A stretch of 64,000 nt of DNA from Megascapheus bottae (Eukaryota > Chordata > Mammalia > Rodentia > Geomyidae), in the NCBI GenBank assembly GCA_024803745.1, contig JANJXV010000020.1, forward strand, positions 19,260,777 through 19,324,776, given 5' to 3'. The translations under genes were made by a program, and so were the position numbers. The notes beneath the pieces were generated by a model, which worked only from the letters and a program-made list of their open reading frames with translations, was not told the DNA's origin and ran no database searches. This document shows positions 12,924 through 24,125 of the stretch, one piece after another (position 1 is the stretch's first letter; each line of letters opens with the position of its first letter).

Positions 12924-13005
12924 AAAGGAAATATGTCGTTACCTGACATATAATTATAACCCCCCTGTATAGCACCTTTACAATAAAATTTATAAAATTT
13001 TAAAA
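12924..13005 (+). mobile_element. LINE-1 3' end, second part
   Basis: Continuation of the interrupted L1: CCTGACATATAATTATAACC, then TTTACAATAAAATTTATAAA at the end. Confidence 0.72.
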
Positions 13006-14870
13006 AACATACATTTTATTGATGCTGTAGCATTGGTGAGGGTATTGTATATTACTCAGGGAGGCCTAGTGATTTGGCAAGGGTCACCTGGCGTAGTGGC
13101 TTACGCACAACTGAGACTGTGAGCTTCTACTCATTTCCATGATTGTGGGTGTCTGGTGTTTTGGGGCCTCCATTTTGGTAATGTGGCAAGCCATGGTTAT
13201 ATACCTGTCTGGAGAGGTCTATGCTTTACAAGATGATTTTCTTAAAGGCAAGAAAGACTGGATAATGAACTAAGAATTTGCTATGAATGGTGACTAATGC
13301 GAGCTCTTAGAGATTCTTTTCTCTCATTTGACTTTCACAAGCTCAAACTCATTCATTATTGCTTGGAAGTGGTATGTGAAGATGCTTAGGATTAGTACTC
13401 CTAAATTGTGTCACTGTCACTCATCCCTCTTTAAAGTTCTGCTTTTAGGGAGTGAGGGAGATGTGGGGGTTAAAAAAACAGGCAAAGACAAGCTATTTGT
13501 TTCCAGCATTAGAGTTTTAGCCAGTTAATTATAGATGTGCCCAAGTGAAATTTTCATCCAACAAAACTTAATAGAATTTTTTTAAGCAAGAAGAGAATCT
13601 TAGAACCCATTAAGTCAAAAGCTGAGAAAAAGGAGACTAGCTAAAAACCATCCTCTGTAGAAAGATAAGATGCTAATTTTTAGAGGCACTCAGCAGTTAG
13701 AAAATCAATTTTTCTGAACATTGAAAATTATTGAGTGGCTAGAAAAGCATCTTACTCTATGAAATATAGTCACTGTTTAGTGCCTTTCCATTTTATTTAC
13801 TATTTAAAGCATACAACAGCTAGTTAACCAACTACTTATAAAATATATTTAATGTTTAGAGGCACTCAGTGTGGTTATAAAATGATTCTAAGGGTATACA
13901 AAAATGGTATGTTAACCACACTTCATGAACTATGGTTCCCTCTGGAAAAACAAAAACATTTTCCCTGGCATCCTGCGGCATCTCATCCTGAAGTTTGTAA
14001 ATGGCCCATACTGCTCAAACCAGCTGCCTTGCTGGCTTTTGATGCCAGCCACTTTAGCACACACACCGATAGATCAATATAACCCCATGTAAGTGATACA
14101 GCACTATGCACTCAAAGGCTGTTAGACTCTCTAATAAAGAATGACTTGACAGCTGCAGCAAAATTAAGCAGCATGCAAAAAGCAAGCAAGCAAACAAACA
14201 AAAAACCCAAAACAGCAGGGGCTGTATGGCTAATCTTTCCTCAGTGTATGGTGAATATTGATGGGTGTACTGTGACACAAGACACACTGAGATGTGACTT
14301 GGCCCTGCCATGGGTGTGGTTTAGCAAGTTTATGGCTTATGAAAATATGTAGAGCCTCTTATACTGGATGGGATAAGGATGGAGCTTTTGTCCAAATGAT
14401 CCTGCTACAGATTATCATGACAAGGGAACTCAGCATAAGTTTACCAGTGAGGGAACATTCGAATATGTGTGTGTATGTGTGTGTTGTTTCCATGCAATAG
14501 CCTAGTTCCATGATGATACTGCCCTCACCATGTGCCAGCCTGTATTTTTCATGATTGGAATTCTGTATCACTGGCTCTTGAGGAAATGTAATGTGAATGT
14601 TACTTTCAAATTGTTTGGTTCATTTCATAGAGTTGAGTATATAGTGATGTTTGCTTTGTATTGATGAACAATGGGCTCCTGCTATATATGCAGTCTGGCA
14701 AAAGGGTCTCTTGCCCAAGACTATGACACATTTAAACCAGAGAAAGGATATAAAGACAAAGACCGAGAGAAGTGCAGTGTAAAGATATTCTTTAGCATAT
14801 AAAGTGTAAAATATCTAGCTAGGTTAATCAATGTAAGTTTCTAACCAAGGACAGGTGATGGGTAACACCC
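13006..14870. other. Non-coding, nothing recognised
   Basis: No gene is supported. A short GTGTGTGTATGTGTGTG run lies at about 14467-14483. Overlapping 60-85 residue frames at 13850-14570 have no recognisable domain. Confidence 0.5.
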
Positions 14871-15065
14871 ACTTTTTTGCCAGCTCTGGGGCTTGAACTC
14901 AGGGCCTGAGCACTGTCCTTGGGCTTTCTCAAGGCTAGAGCTCTTCCACTTGAGCCTCAGCACCACTTCTGGCCTTTTTCTATGTATGTGGTACCGAGAA
15001 ATCGAACCTGGGTCTTTGTGCATGTTAGGCAAGCACTCTACCGCTAGGCCAAACTCCCTGCCTGG
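14871..15065 (-). mobile_element. IDL-Geo SINE, reversed
   Basis: Reversed Geo (GCCAGCTCTGGGGCTTGAAC, CCACTTGAGCCTCAGCACCA) is followed by the reversed ID-like monomer (ATGTTAGGCAAGCACTCTAC). It is well preserved. Confidence 0.88.
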
Positions 15066-15164
15066 TTACTTTCCTTTCTATTTTATGTTTTTAGTATTTT
15101 TTCCCAGTGTTGGGGAATGAATCAATTCTTAGGCATGGTAGGCTGAGCTTATAACTCAGTCTTA

Positions 15165-15855
15165 CAAAAGTAAACATATTCATACCACATGATTTAGCAG
15201 TACATCCTCGATGTTTACCCAAATGAATGGAAAACTTACATGCACACAAAATCATGCATACTTGCACACAAATTTTGCAATAACTTTATTCACAACTGCC
15301 AAAATCTTGAAAACAACCAACATGTCTCTGAGTAGGTGAGCAGACCAAAAAACACCAGTATCTGCAGACAACAGAATATTATTCAGTGCTAAAAAAATGA
15401 AGTATAAAGCTATGAAAAGACATAAGGAAGTCTGAATGCTTATTAAGTGAAATAAGTTCATCTAAAAGATTGCATACTATATGAATACATAATTTTCTAG
15501 AATAACAGAATTAAAATAATAATGGAACCATGGTTTACCAGAGTTCGGGAAAGGAAACGATAAAAAGAGATAAATTTCTGCCACTAAGCATTAGCCAAAA
15601 CCCATAGTATATGCAATACTAAGTGTGCACTCTAATGTAAACTATGGAGTTGCAGCGAAAATCGTTTGCTAACATAGGTTTTCCCCGAGTATAACAAATG
15701 AGCCATCCATTGGTGGAGAAGGCAAACAAATGAGCCATCCATTGGTGGAGAAGGCTGTGCCTGTGGTGAATCAGGGACCTAAGGGGAACTTTCCTGAAAA
15801 TTCTGCTGTGAACTTAAAATTGTCCTAAAAAAAGTCTAATTTTATTTTAAATTTT
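15165..15855 (+). mobile_element. Ancient mammalian LINE-1 3' end (L1M type)
   Basis: The order of segments matches old mammalian L1: CCACATGATTTAGCAGTACA, TGCAATAACTTTATTCACAA, CAACAGAATATTATTCAGTG, and at the end TTCTGCTGTGAACTTAAAAT before a TCTAATTTTATTTTAA terminus. Identity is low, in keeping with great age. A 32-bp tandem duplication lies inside it. Confidence 0.72.
15693..15755 (+). repeat. Perfect 32-bp tandem duplication
   Basis: The unit beginning AACAAATGAGCCATCCATTG occurs at 15693 and again at 15725 with no mismatch over the second 31 bases, so the event is recent. Confidence 0.95.
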
Positions 15856-15899
15856 GATAGACTTAAGAATAAAGATGCTAATATTTCAACCAAGGAATA

Positions 15900-16192
15900 A
15901 AAATCCCTACTTAACACATGTCCTTGCCACTGTTTTTGGATTTCTGTAGCCTTTGTCATGATCACAAGGTTATCTGATTTGGGGAGAAGAGGAAGCACAG
16001 AATTAGAGGGCAAAGGGTAAATTTAGCACTGCTAATCACTAGACACCATGTTGGAAATGAACTATACAACTTGTAGGGAAGGGAAAACTAGGAGAAAATG
16101 AGGGAGGAGGTAACACTGTTCAAAAGGAAATGTACTTCTTACTTATGTAACTGTCACTCCTCTGTTCATTAATAAAATTTAAGAAAAAGAAT
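15900..16192 (+). mobile_element. LINE-1 3'UTR fragment
   Basis: It parallels 12500-13000: TATCTGATTTGGGGAGAAGA, ATGTTGGAAATGAACTATAC, TAACACTGTTCAAAAGGAAA and an ATTAATAAAATTTAAG terminus. Confidence 0.72.
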
Positions 16193-16499
16193 ACACATCA
16201 GTTAGGATGTTTTACACAACTGATATAACGAATTATAACCACTTTGTGCAATTAGTACTAATTTTTTATATTATAAAAAACCAAGTATACAGTCTGCAAG
16301 GTAATTTGAAAGTAATTTCCATAACCATGTACAGAACCTAAAAATAGGGAAACTGAAGTGAACAGAAAGTTTTAGAGAAAGATTTTTCTTTGCTTGAGTT
16401 TTAGGAAGAATGTCCAATTTTCTGCGAAGAAATTCAGCTAAGATTTTTATTTTTCTCCTTTTTTCTTTCTTTCAGTCTTATTAGTTTTCTTCTTTTTAT
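16193..16499. other. Non-coding
   Basis: AT-rich. The TTTATT at 16495-16500 would read AATAAA on the minus strand, a possible distant poly(A) signal for the esterase gene. It lies at a SINE edge, so this is weak. Confidence 0.3.
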
Positions 16500-16705
16500 T
16501 TTTATGTACCAGTGCTGAGAATTGAACTCAGGGCCTGGGCACTGCCCTGGCCTATTTTCCACAGGATTAGTGTTTGAGCCACAGCTGAGCCACAGTTCGG
16601 GCCTTGTGCTGGTTAACTGAAGACAAATCATATGCCTGGGCTGACTTGGAGCCATGATCCTCAGACCTCAGTTTCCTGGGTAACTAGAATTACAAAAGTG
16701 AGCCA
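16500..16705 (-). mobile_element. Composite SINE, reversed
   Basis: Motifs AATTGAACTCAGGGCCTGGG, GAGCCACAGTTCGGGCC, GGTTAACTGAAGACAAATC and the reversed B1-like head CCTGGGTAACTAGAATTAC. Confidence 0.75.
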
Positions 16706-16851
16706 CTTTTTCACATTTCTGCACAAATGTAAAGAGTATGGCAAATTATGCTGAGTCTCCTCCCAAAGATGTGGCATGAAGGTTGTAGCAAAAAGAAACC
16801 TGTGCGCTTGTTCACTGCTGAGAATTGGTGAGGACAGGCCACTTAAATCCC

Positions 16852-17065
16852 ATGGGTCATGCCTGTAATCCTAGCTACTCAAGAGGCAGAGATCGGAGCA
16901 TGGTGGTTCAAAGCCAGCCTGGGCAGGAAAGTTAGACTTATCTCCAATTAATCATAGAAAACACCAGAAGTAGCTCTGTGGCTCAAGTGGTAAGATTGCT
17001 AGCTTTGAGCAAAAGTAGCTCAAGGGTGGGGATCCAGGCCAAGAGTTCAAGTCACAAACAAAAAC
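16852..17065 (+). mobile_element. Composite SINE
   Basis: Head CATGCCTGTAATCCTAGCTA, linker TTATCTCCAATTAATCATAG, right part TGTGGCTCAAGTGGTAAGAT and AGAGTTCAAGTCACA. The A-rich tail becomes the purine microsatellite. Confidence 0.82.
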
Positions 17066-17235
17066 CAGAAGAAGAGGAAGAGAAGGAGAAGGAGGAGGAG
17101 GAGGAGGAGGAGGAGGAGGAGGAGGAGGAGGAGGAGGAGCAGGAGGAGGAGGCAGAAAGAGGGAGGAGAGATGGGGGAGGGAAGGAGAGGTGGGGGAGGG
17201 GGAAAGGGAGGGAGGAAGGGAGGCAGGATTGATTA
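17066..17235 (+). repeat. (GAA/GGA)n purine microsatellite
   Basis: A GGA trinucleotide core at about 17091-17150 is flanked by imperfect GGGAGA/GGGAAG sequence. It begins at the SINE tail and gives artefactual poly-Glu and poly-Pro frames. Confidence 0.95.
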
Positions 17236-17446
17236 CATAATAAGTGGAAATGTAGCTAATGTTATAGAGTGCCACGTGGACCAAAAAGGCCAAGTAAGAG
17301 CACAAAGACTAGCATTCAAGCCTCAGTACTGGCATGATGCGGGCACACATGAACACTACCACCACCACCACCAAAATCCTGCCAAGTCCATTGAGTTGCT
17401 GAAGACCAAGTACCTCTGGGAATTCTATGGATTTAGAACCTGCTGG
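17236..17446 (-). other. Presumed 3'UTR of the PC-esterase gene
   Basis: The stretch between the stop codon and the microsatellite has no poly(A) signal that I can see on the minus strand. A short CAC run lies at 17357-17372. Assignment as 3'UTR is by position only. Confidence 0.35.
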
Positions 17447-19756
17447 CTAAGGCCGTCGCCCTGACCACTTGGGATGCCAACGGTAGGACTCAGGTTGCCG
17501 GGGAGGGTATGGAGGAGCCCTTCTTCTGCCATGGCTCTCGCTGGAGATTCTGCGGATGGGGCCCAGTCTTGACTCGCAGAAAAATACGGTGCTGGCTTCT
17601 CTGGAATATTCCATTTGGCATATGGAAGGGGTGTCCCATTGGTCTGGCTGGTGTGTCACGGGGACATCCCTTTGGTGTGATTGGCTAGTCGAGGGGGCCT
17701 CCCTGTGGTGTGCCTGGCGCATCGAGGGGGCGTCCCTGTGATCTGGTTGAATAGTCGAGGGGGCGTCCCTATGACCAGGTTGGCTATGGCTAGTCGAGGG
17801 GGCATCCCTGTGACCAGGTTGACTAGTCGAGGGGGCATCCCTGTGACCAGGTTGACTAGTCGAGGGGCCATCCCTGTGACCAAGCTGGCTAGTCGAGGGG
17901 CCATCCTTGTGACCAGGTTGACTAGTCGAGGGGCCATCCCTGTGACCAGGTTGGCTAGTCGAGGGGGCATCCCTGTCACCGGGTTGGCTAGTCGAGGGAG
18001 CGTCCCTGTGACCGGATTGGCATGTGGAGGGGGCGTCCCTGTGGTCTGGATGGTGCGTGGAGGGGGCATCCCTATGGTCTGGTTGGCTGGTTGAGGGAGC
18101 ATCCCTGTGGTCTGGATGGCGCGTGGAGGGGGCATCCCTGTGGTCTGGTTGGCTGGTTGAGGGGGCATCCCTGTGGTCTGGAAGGCGCGTGGAGGGGGCG
18201 TCCCTGTGGTGTTGTTGGCGCGTGGAGGGGGCGTCCCTGTGGTCTGGATGGCGCGTGGAGGGGGCATCCCTGTGGTCTGGTTGGCTGGTTGAGGGGGCGT
18301 CCCTGTAGTCTGGATGGCGCGTGGAGGGGGCGTCCCTGTGGTGTTGTTGGCGCGTGGAGGGGGCGTCCCTGTGGTCTGGATGGCGCGTGGAGGGGGCGTC
18401 CCTGTGGTGTTGTTGGCGCGTGGAAGGGGCGTCCCTGTGGTGGTGTTGGCGCGTGGAGGGGGCGTCCCTGTGGTCTGGATGGCGCGTGGAAGGGGTGTCC
18501 CTGTGGTGTGGCTGGTACGTGGAGGGGGCATATCTGTGATGTGGATGGAGCATGGAGGTGGCATCGCTGTGGTATAGATGATGCGTGGAGGTAGCATACC
18601 TGTGGTGTGGATGGCGCGTCGAAGGATCGTCCCTGTGGTGTGACTGGCGAATCGAGAGGTCGTCCCTGTGATACGGTTGGCATATCGCAGGGGGTCTCTG
18701 ATGGCGGGCATGGCGTGGTAGGCTGGAAGGTAGACGTGGGTCTAGATGGTGAGGATGATAGCAGGTCTGGGTAGGGGCTTGTGGGCGATGGGGGGGCTCA
18801 GCTCTCCATGGGGAACGGCGGTGTCGGGCCGCAGGTGGGTGCCAGGGCAAGGGCAGGGGGCGCTGGTCAACTCTTCTGCCCCGGGATTGTCTCCTATCCC
18901 TGGTGTCTGAATGCCTGCCACTCGGGGCACCCCCCATCCACCTGCCCACGGGGTGTGGGCTGCGGAGGACCACACCCCAGGCGTCGGCTATGTGCGCCAG
19001 CAGCAGCTGGGAGAGGTACCGGTGTGCCAGTTCATCCCAGTGGATGCCGTCTTGCTGCCGGTGCTGGGTGGCCCGTCGGAAGTGGAAATGGACATCCAGC
19101 ACGTCCAAGCCATACCTTCCCGCCAACGTGGAACTGTAGAAATTGGCCTCCATCACGTCTTCCCGCAGACGAGAGGGCTGGTGGGCCCCTGCGAGTGGGA
19201 TCAGGTCCCCGGCGATGGTCTCGGCTGCGGGCATGGCGGTGTTCCACACGAGAAGGCACGACTCGGGCAGCGTCTGTCGCAGGTGGCCGAAGAGGCTCTC
19301 CAGGGCGCGCGGGTAGCGCCTGCGGAAGTGGCGGCCATACCGGGACAGGTCCCCGAGGCAGGAGTTGAGGATGAGCACGTCGGGGGCGAGGAGGCCGCGG
19401 CGGAGCCGGTCGAGCACCCGGCCGGCATAGGAGGAGTAGGCCCGGGTGAGGAAGTAGAAGCGCACCAGGTGGTGGCCGGCGCGGAATTGGCGCACCTCGC
19501 GGTAGCGCGGCCGGGGGGCGCCGGGGGCCGCGGGCAGCCGGGGCCGCGCGCCGCCCCAGTGGCTGCCTTCCAGCAGCGCGTCCCGCTCGAAGCTCAGCTC
19601 GCCCTTGGCCCGCAGCTGGCGCGGGGACAGCAGGCAGTCCTTCTGCAGCAGCAGCACCAGGTCCTTGTACACGGCCCGCTGGATCGAGTCCCCCATGATG
19701 ACTACGAACTTGTTGTGCAGCAGCTGCCGGACCTCGCGGGCTCGCAGCTGGACCAT
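17447..19756 (-). CDS. PCED1B: PC-esterase domain-containing protein (PCED1 family) with C-terminal 11-residue repeat array
   Basis: A 769-residue intact frame in one exon. Residues 1-262 form a PC-esterase domain of the SGNH/GDSL-like hydrolase superfamily. The nucleophile motif GDS is at 22-24 (Ser24), the central block NSCLGDLSRYG at 131-141, PESCLLVWNTAMP at 164-176, and the DxxH motif DGIH at 236-239. Vertebrate PCED1 proteins are predicted acyl-esterases whose substrate is unknown to me. I prefer PCED1B over PCED1A because of the single coding exon and the PHPVGRW segment after the domain; a lineage-specific paralog is possible. Residues 351-715 are about 32 tandem copies of an HRDAPSTRQP-like unit, and the last 54 residues are basic and proline-rich. 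Family members are about 430-450 residues from memory, so the repeat accounts for the excess. The start is the only in-frame ATG, in a strong context (GCCATGG); the open frame continues upstream but begins with GTG. No signal peptide or membrane segment is evident. Confidence 0.82.
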   Translation of the reverse strand: MVQLRAREVRQLLHNKFVVIMGDSIQRAVYKDLVLLLQKDCLLSPRQLRAKGELSFERDALLEGSHWGGARPRLPAAPGAPRPRYREVRQFRAGHHLVRFYFLTRAYSSYAGRVLDRLRRGLLAPDVLILNSCLGDLSRYGRHFRRRYPRALESLFGHLRQTLPESCLLVWNTAMPAAETIAGDLIPLAGAHQPSRLREDVMEANFYSSTLAGRYGLDVLDVHFHFRRATQHRQQDGIHWDELAHRYLSQLLLAHIADAWGVVLRSPHPVGRWMGGAPSGRHSDTRDRRQSRGRRVDQRPLPLPWHPPAARHRRSPWRAEPPHRPQAPTQTCYHPHHLDPRLPSSLPRHARHQRPPAICQPYHRDDLSIRQSHHRDDPSTRHPHHRYATSTHHLYHSDATSMLHPHHRYAPSTYQPHHRDTPSTRHPDHRDAPSTRQHHHRDAPSTRQQHHRDAPSTRHPDHRDAPSTRQQHHRDAPSTRHPDYRDAPSTSQPDHRDAPSTRHPDHRDAPSTRQQHHRDAPSTRLPDHRDAPSTSQPDHRDAPSTRHPDHRDAPSTSQPDHRDAPSTHHPDHRDAPSTCQSGHRDAPSTSQPGDRDAPSTSQPGHRDGPSTSQPGHKDGPSTSQLGHRDGPSTSQPGHRDAPSTSQPGHRDAPSTSHSQPGHRDAPSTIQPDHRDAPSMRQAHHREAPSTSQSHQRDVPVTHQPDQWDTPSICQMEYSREASTVFFCESRLGPIRRISSESHGRRRAPPYPPRQPESYRWHPKWSGRRP
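17612..18706 (-). repeat. 33-bp minisatellite coding an 11-residue repeat
   Basis: About 32 tandem units of 33 bp lie entirely inside the PC-esterase frame. The best-conserved core reads HRDAPST, followed by a variable four-residue part (RHPD, RQQH, SQPD, SQPG). One unit near 17790 carries a 6-bp insertion (two extra residues, frame kept). Central and C-terminal units are most uniform; the units at both ends are degenerate. Because 33 is divisible by three, the frame survives copy-number change. On the plus strand each unit carries a four- or five-G run (GGAGGGGGCGTCCCTGT). Confidence 0.95.
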
Positions 19757-19861
19757 GGCGGGAGTGGAGCGGGTGGCCTGGGCCTCGATGGCAGCGGCTT
19801 GCGGAGGTGGTGAGGGAGGGAGGCCGGGGTGAAGTAGCAGGGTGTAGAAGTCCGAGAAAAG

Positions 19862-19880
19862 TCTGGAAAAAGGGCAGAAG
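19862..19880 (-). other. Candidate 3' splice acceptor upstream of the start codon
   Basis: On the minus strand the sequence reads TTCTGCCCTTTTTCCAG followed by A, a near-ideal polypyrimidine tract and AG. If used, the coding exon would begin at 19861-19862, about 105 bases before the ATG, with one or more 5'UTR exons further right. This fits PCED1B as I know it but is untested here. Confidence 0.5.
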
Positions 19881-19972
19881 CTGGCGCCGGGAGGAAGAGA
19901 GGAGCTCACAGATGGGAAGAAGGAGAGAAACAAAATGGGGGCTGGAGACGAAGGAACCGTTCCGTTCCTTCC

Positions 19973-20345
19973 CACGTGACCCCTAAACTGCGCAGGCTCT
20001 TGAGCGATTCCAGGCCCCGCCTAGCGGAAGGGAGGGGCGAAACCAGAGTGACTCCGCCCAATGCTGCCAATGAGATGTGAGCTCCACTTGGCCACGCCCC
20101 CTGGAGGGGCGGGATCACGCGGTGTGACTCCGCCCCTGGATACCGCCTTACATAGCCCCGCCCCTGCGGGTGTGGGGCCCAGTCCTTCTTGCCTCCACTG
20201 CTAGGGAGGTGGGGAGCTGTGTGGCCCCGACCATAGGGGTGTGGGTTGAGTGACCCCACCCCTGGGAGTGTGGGTCTTCCGGGTGTGACCCTGCCACCCC
20301 CCCAGGGGGACATGGGCCCCTTCCCCAGAGCCTCTCCCTTAAGAT
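19973..20345 (-). promoter_or_regulatory. GC-rich promoter-like region (CpG island flank)
   Basis: Upstream of the gene lie a CACGTG E-box (19973-19978), a TGCGCAGGC element (about 19989) and two CCAAT boxes (20058-20062, 20067-20071). Sp-type GC boxes occur near 20013-20021, 20106-20113 and 20154-20165. CACCC-type boxes (GGGTGTGG on the plus strand) lie at 20168-20175 and 20237-20244, with variants at 20267 and 20281. The element types and GC content suggest a housekeeping-style promoter. No start site can be fixed from sequence. Confidence 0.5.
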
Positions 20346-20547
20346 GGGGGCCCTATACATATTGGGGTGCGCTACCCTCATTTACTCGCCAGCATACACT
20401 GTGTGCACATGCACGTGGGGGAGATGACACAGAGGGACGCCTGTGGACCCCGTGCCCACTTTCCCGCGTGGGTGACGCTTTGGGGTGCTGTGGGCTCATG
20501 GCAAGGATTCCAGGCCTCTACGGCACCCCTCCCCCACCCCGTCCCCC

Positions 20548-20616
20548 TTAACGGAACCTTGTCACTTAACGGAATTCGTTTTTAAGGGAACTTCACCACT
20601 TAACGGAATTTTAACG
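20548..20616 (+). repeat. TTAACGGAA motif array
   Basis: TTAACGGAA occurs at 20548-20556, 20566-20574 and 20600-20608, with a one-base variant TTAAGGGAA at 20582-20590 and a partial TTAACG at 20611. Start-to-start spacing is 18, 16 and 18 bases. TAACGG fits the Myb recognition pattern YAACKG, so clustered Myb sites are one reading and a degenerate minisatellite another. Confidence 0.7.
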
Positions 20617-20689
20617 TTTCAAGGATTCCATGTATGGTAACCGTGGGGGTTGGGATGGAAGTTAGCTCCTCTCCTCCATTTCTGTAACT

Positions 20690-20810
20690 TAATCACCCAT
20701 TAAGAGGATGGCTGTGCTGTTTGTCATTTTTGGCCATTGTTAATTCAGGTGCTGTGAACATTCCTATACCCATGATGTGTAAATTTAGATGTTCATTTCT
20801 TTTGAATAAC
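20690..20810 (-). mobile_element. Ancient LINE-1 ORF2 fragment, reversed
   Basis: TTTTTGGCCATTGTTAATTC followed by GTGCTGTGAACATTCCTATA matches the classic reversed end of L1 ORF2. Confidence 0.55.
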
Positions 20811-20869
20811 CAGTTTCCCTCCCCCCTCCCTCCTCCCCCATGCACTCCTTTCTTCCTTCTCTCCCATCT

Positions 20870-21033
20870 TCTGGTACTGGGCTTTGAACTCGGGACACTT
20901 GCTAGGTCAGATTTCTACCACTGGATGGATCTCTAGTCCTGTTTATGCTGGTAATTTTTAAAACAGGCTCTGCCTGTGTTGGCTTTGAATATTGATCTTT
21001 CTGTTTTCACTCCTACAAAGTAGCTAATAATAA

Positions 21034-21075
<42 letters not shown>
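20870..21075 (-). mobile_element. Old reversed SINE plus (TG)n
   Basis: A diverged reversed SINE (TACTGGGCTTTGAACTCGGG, TGTTGGCTTTGAATATTGAT) is followed by a TG dinucleotide run of about 20 units at 21034-21074. Confidence 0.6.
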
Positions 21076-22074
21076 CATTGACTAAAGACTACAAATTTCT
21101 TTCTGAGGTATAAGCATATTATGGATATATGAATAAGATCCTTCATATACTTGCTCAAGCATGTTCACTCTGGGAAAATAGGTAATTTTTTTTTTGTTAA
21201 GGTTGTTACTCTTGATCTTAAGGCCTAAATCTGTTATAAGGGAAGACTGCAGAAGGAAAAAAAAACTTATCTTCTTTAGTTAGTCTGATACTTTTGCACA
21301 TCTAGTTTTGTTTTGTTTTGTTTTTGTCTTTTCTTTTGTAATGATTAGCCTTTGACAAATCTTTGGATATTCAACCCTCTTCTATTTAGGATTTCAGGGG
21401 CTGTATTTTCTGCATTTTTCTTCCAATGACCAGATAGTAAATGCCATTTCTCGTAGAATTTTATCAAATTATCATCAGAAGCATATCTGCTCAATTTTAG
21501 ATTGTGTAAACAAATGCCTTGCACAATTAATTTCACTTTGGTCACTCTGCTTCTCTAAAATGGTGCTTGGTGGCCTGGATGGTGGGGAAAGCCAATGATT
21601 TCTAAACTAATTCTCACCTTATGACAATATATGATTGGATCTTTTATTGGAAAGTTAAACTTTTATAGTGTTGGCATTAACAAAATTATATCTTATTTTA
21701 ATCAGTTTTTTTCAACTGACCTTCCAAATACCCCCAACACATGAATTATACAAATTGTTTTGGCTTCCTGTTAGTGTTGAGGCTTGGGGGATAACAGTAC
21801 TTTACTTTCTCTGACTAATAGCAGATATATTAAATGTTAGCATCAGATATTATTATTTCGTCTATGTCATAAAATACACATTTCCATTAAAAAATAAATA
21901 TTTACATTTATTCACTTAATGAAGAGGATAGAACTTTGAGATCGGTGGTAGCTATAAATAAATCTATGTGGCTCCTTTTTTCAAAGAACTAAGCCTAGAA
22001 CTATAAAGACAGATCTGAGCTAAAATATGAAATTTTAGATGGGGGAAGACAAGTATAGTGTATATAAGATCAAT
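21076..22074. other. Non-coding, nothing recognised
   Basis: AT-rich, with a TTTTG pentanucleotide run near 21305-21325. No coding signal. Confidence 0.5.
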
Positions 22075-22092
22075 AAAAGTTACTTGTGTATA

Positions 22093-22641
22093 CAATGGAA
22101 TTCTCAGAAAGAACGACATCGCCCCATTTGTAAGGAAATGGAAAGACTTAAAAAAAAATCATATTAAGTGAAGTAAGCCAGACCCAAAGGAACATAGGCT
22201 CAGTGGTTTCCCTCATTTGTCATAATCAGTAGAAACCTTGGGCTCTCCTAGCAGAGATTTACAACAGAGCAAAACCTAGATACATAAGGCCATACAGTAT
22301 GACGCTAAATGAAAGGACTTCTAGGATATAGAAACAAAAGCCATATAATGAGTGATTGTTGTCCTTAATGTACTATGTTATCTCTCATCTCTTTTGCTGT
22401 CCCTTGGTTATCTCATATTGTTACAGTATTTCACTTTGTTATCTGATATATTGGATAAATGCACATTTGGTTATTTGAAATTGGATAGGGAAGGGGGGAA
22501 AACAAGATGAGGGGTGGGGGTGGGGTGGAGGGAAATGGGGACCAAGACATGAGAAAGGATATCTATGTATGTGAAGTAATGCATCTTCTATCTGGTGAAT
22601 GTAATGTAACCCTTCTATTAATTACAATAAAAATATATGAA
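22093..22641 (+). mobile_element. 5'-truncated LINE-1 3' end with long TSD
   Basis: The last codons of ORF2 (AGAAAGAACGACATCGCCCC) are followed by the full 3'UTR ending ATTACAATAAAAATATATG. An 18-bp direct repeat AAAAGTTACTTGTGTATA at 22075-22092 and 22642-22659 marks the target site exactly, indicating a fairly recent insertion. Confidence 0.93.
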
Positions 22642-22719
22642 AAAAGTTACTTGTGTATAATTTTAAATAAAGCCTAAAATGTTAGGGATAGTCCATTCTT
22701 AAATTCCCCTGCAATAGTT

Positions 22720-22904
22720 TTTGTTTTTTTGTTTTTGATTTTGCCAGTCCTAGGGCTGTCCTTTGGCTTTCTTAAGGTTAGTGCTCTACCACTTGAGCCA
22801 CAGAACTGCTTTTGGCTTTTTCTGTGTATGTGGTACTAAGGAATTGAACCCAAGGCTTTGTGCATGCTAGGCAAGCACTCTGTCACTAGGCCACACTCCT
22901 GGCC
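22720..22904 (-). mobile_element. IDL-Geo SINE, reversed
   Basis: Reversed Geo (GCCAGTCCTAGGGCTGTCC, ACCACTTGAGCCACAGAACT) is followed by the reversed ID-like monomer (TGCTAGGCAAGCACTCTGTC). The Geo arm is slightly shortened. Confidence 0.88.
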
Positions 22905-24125
<1,221 letters not shown>
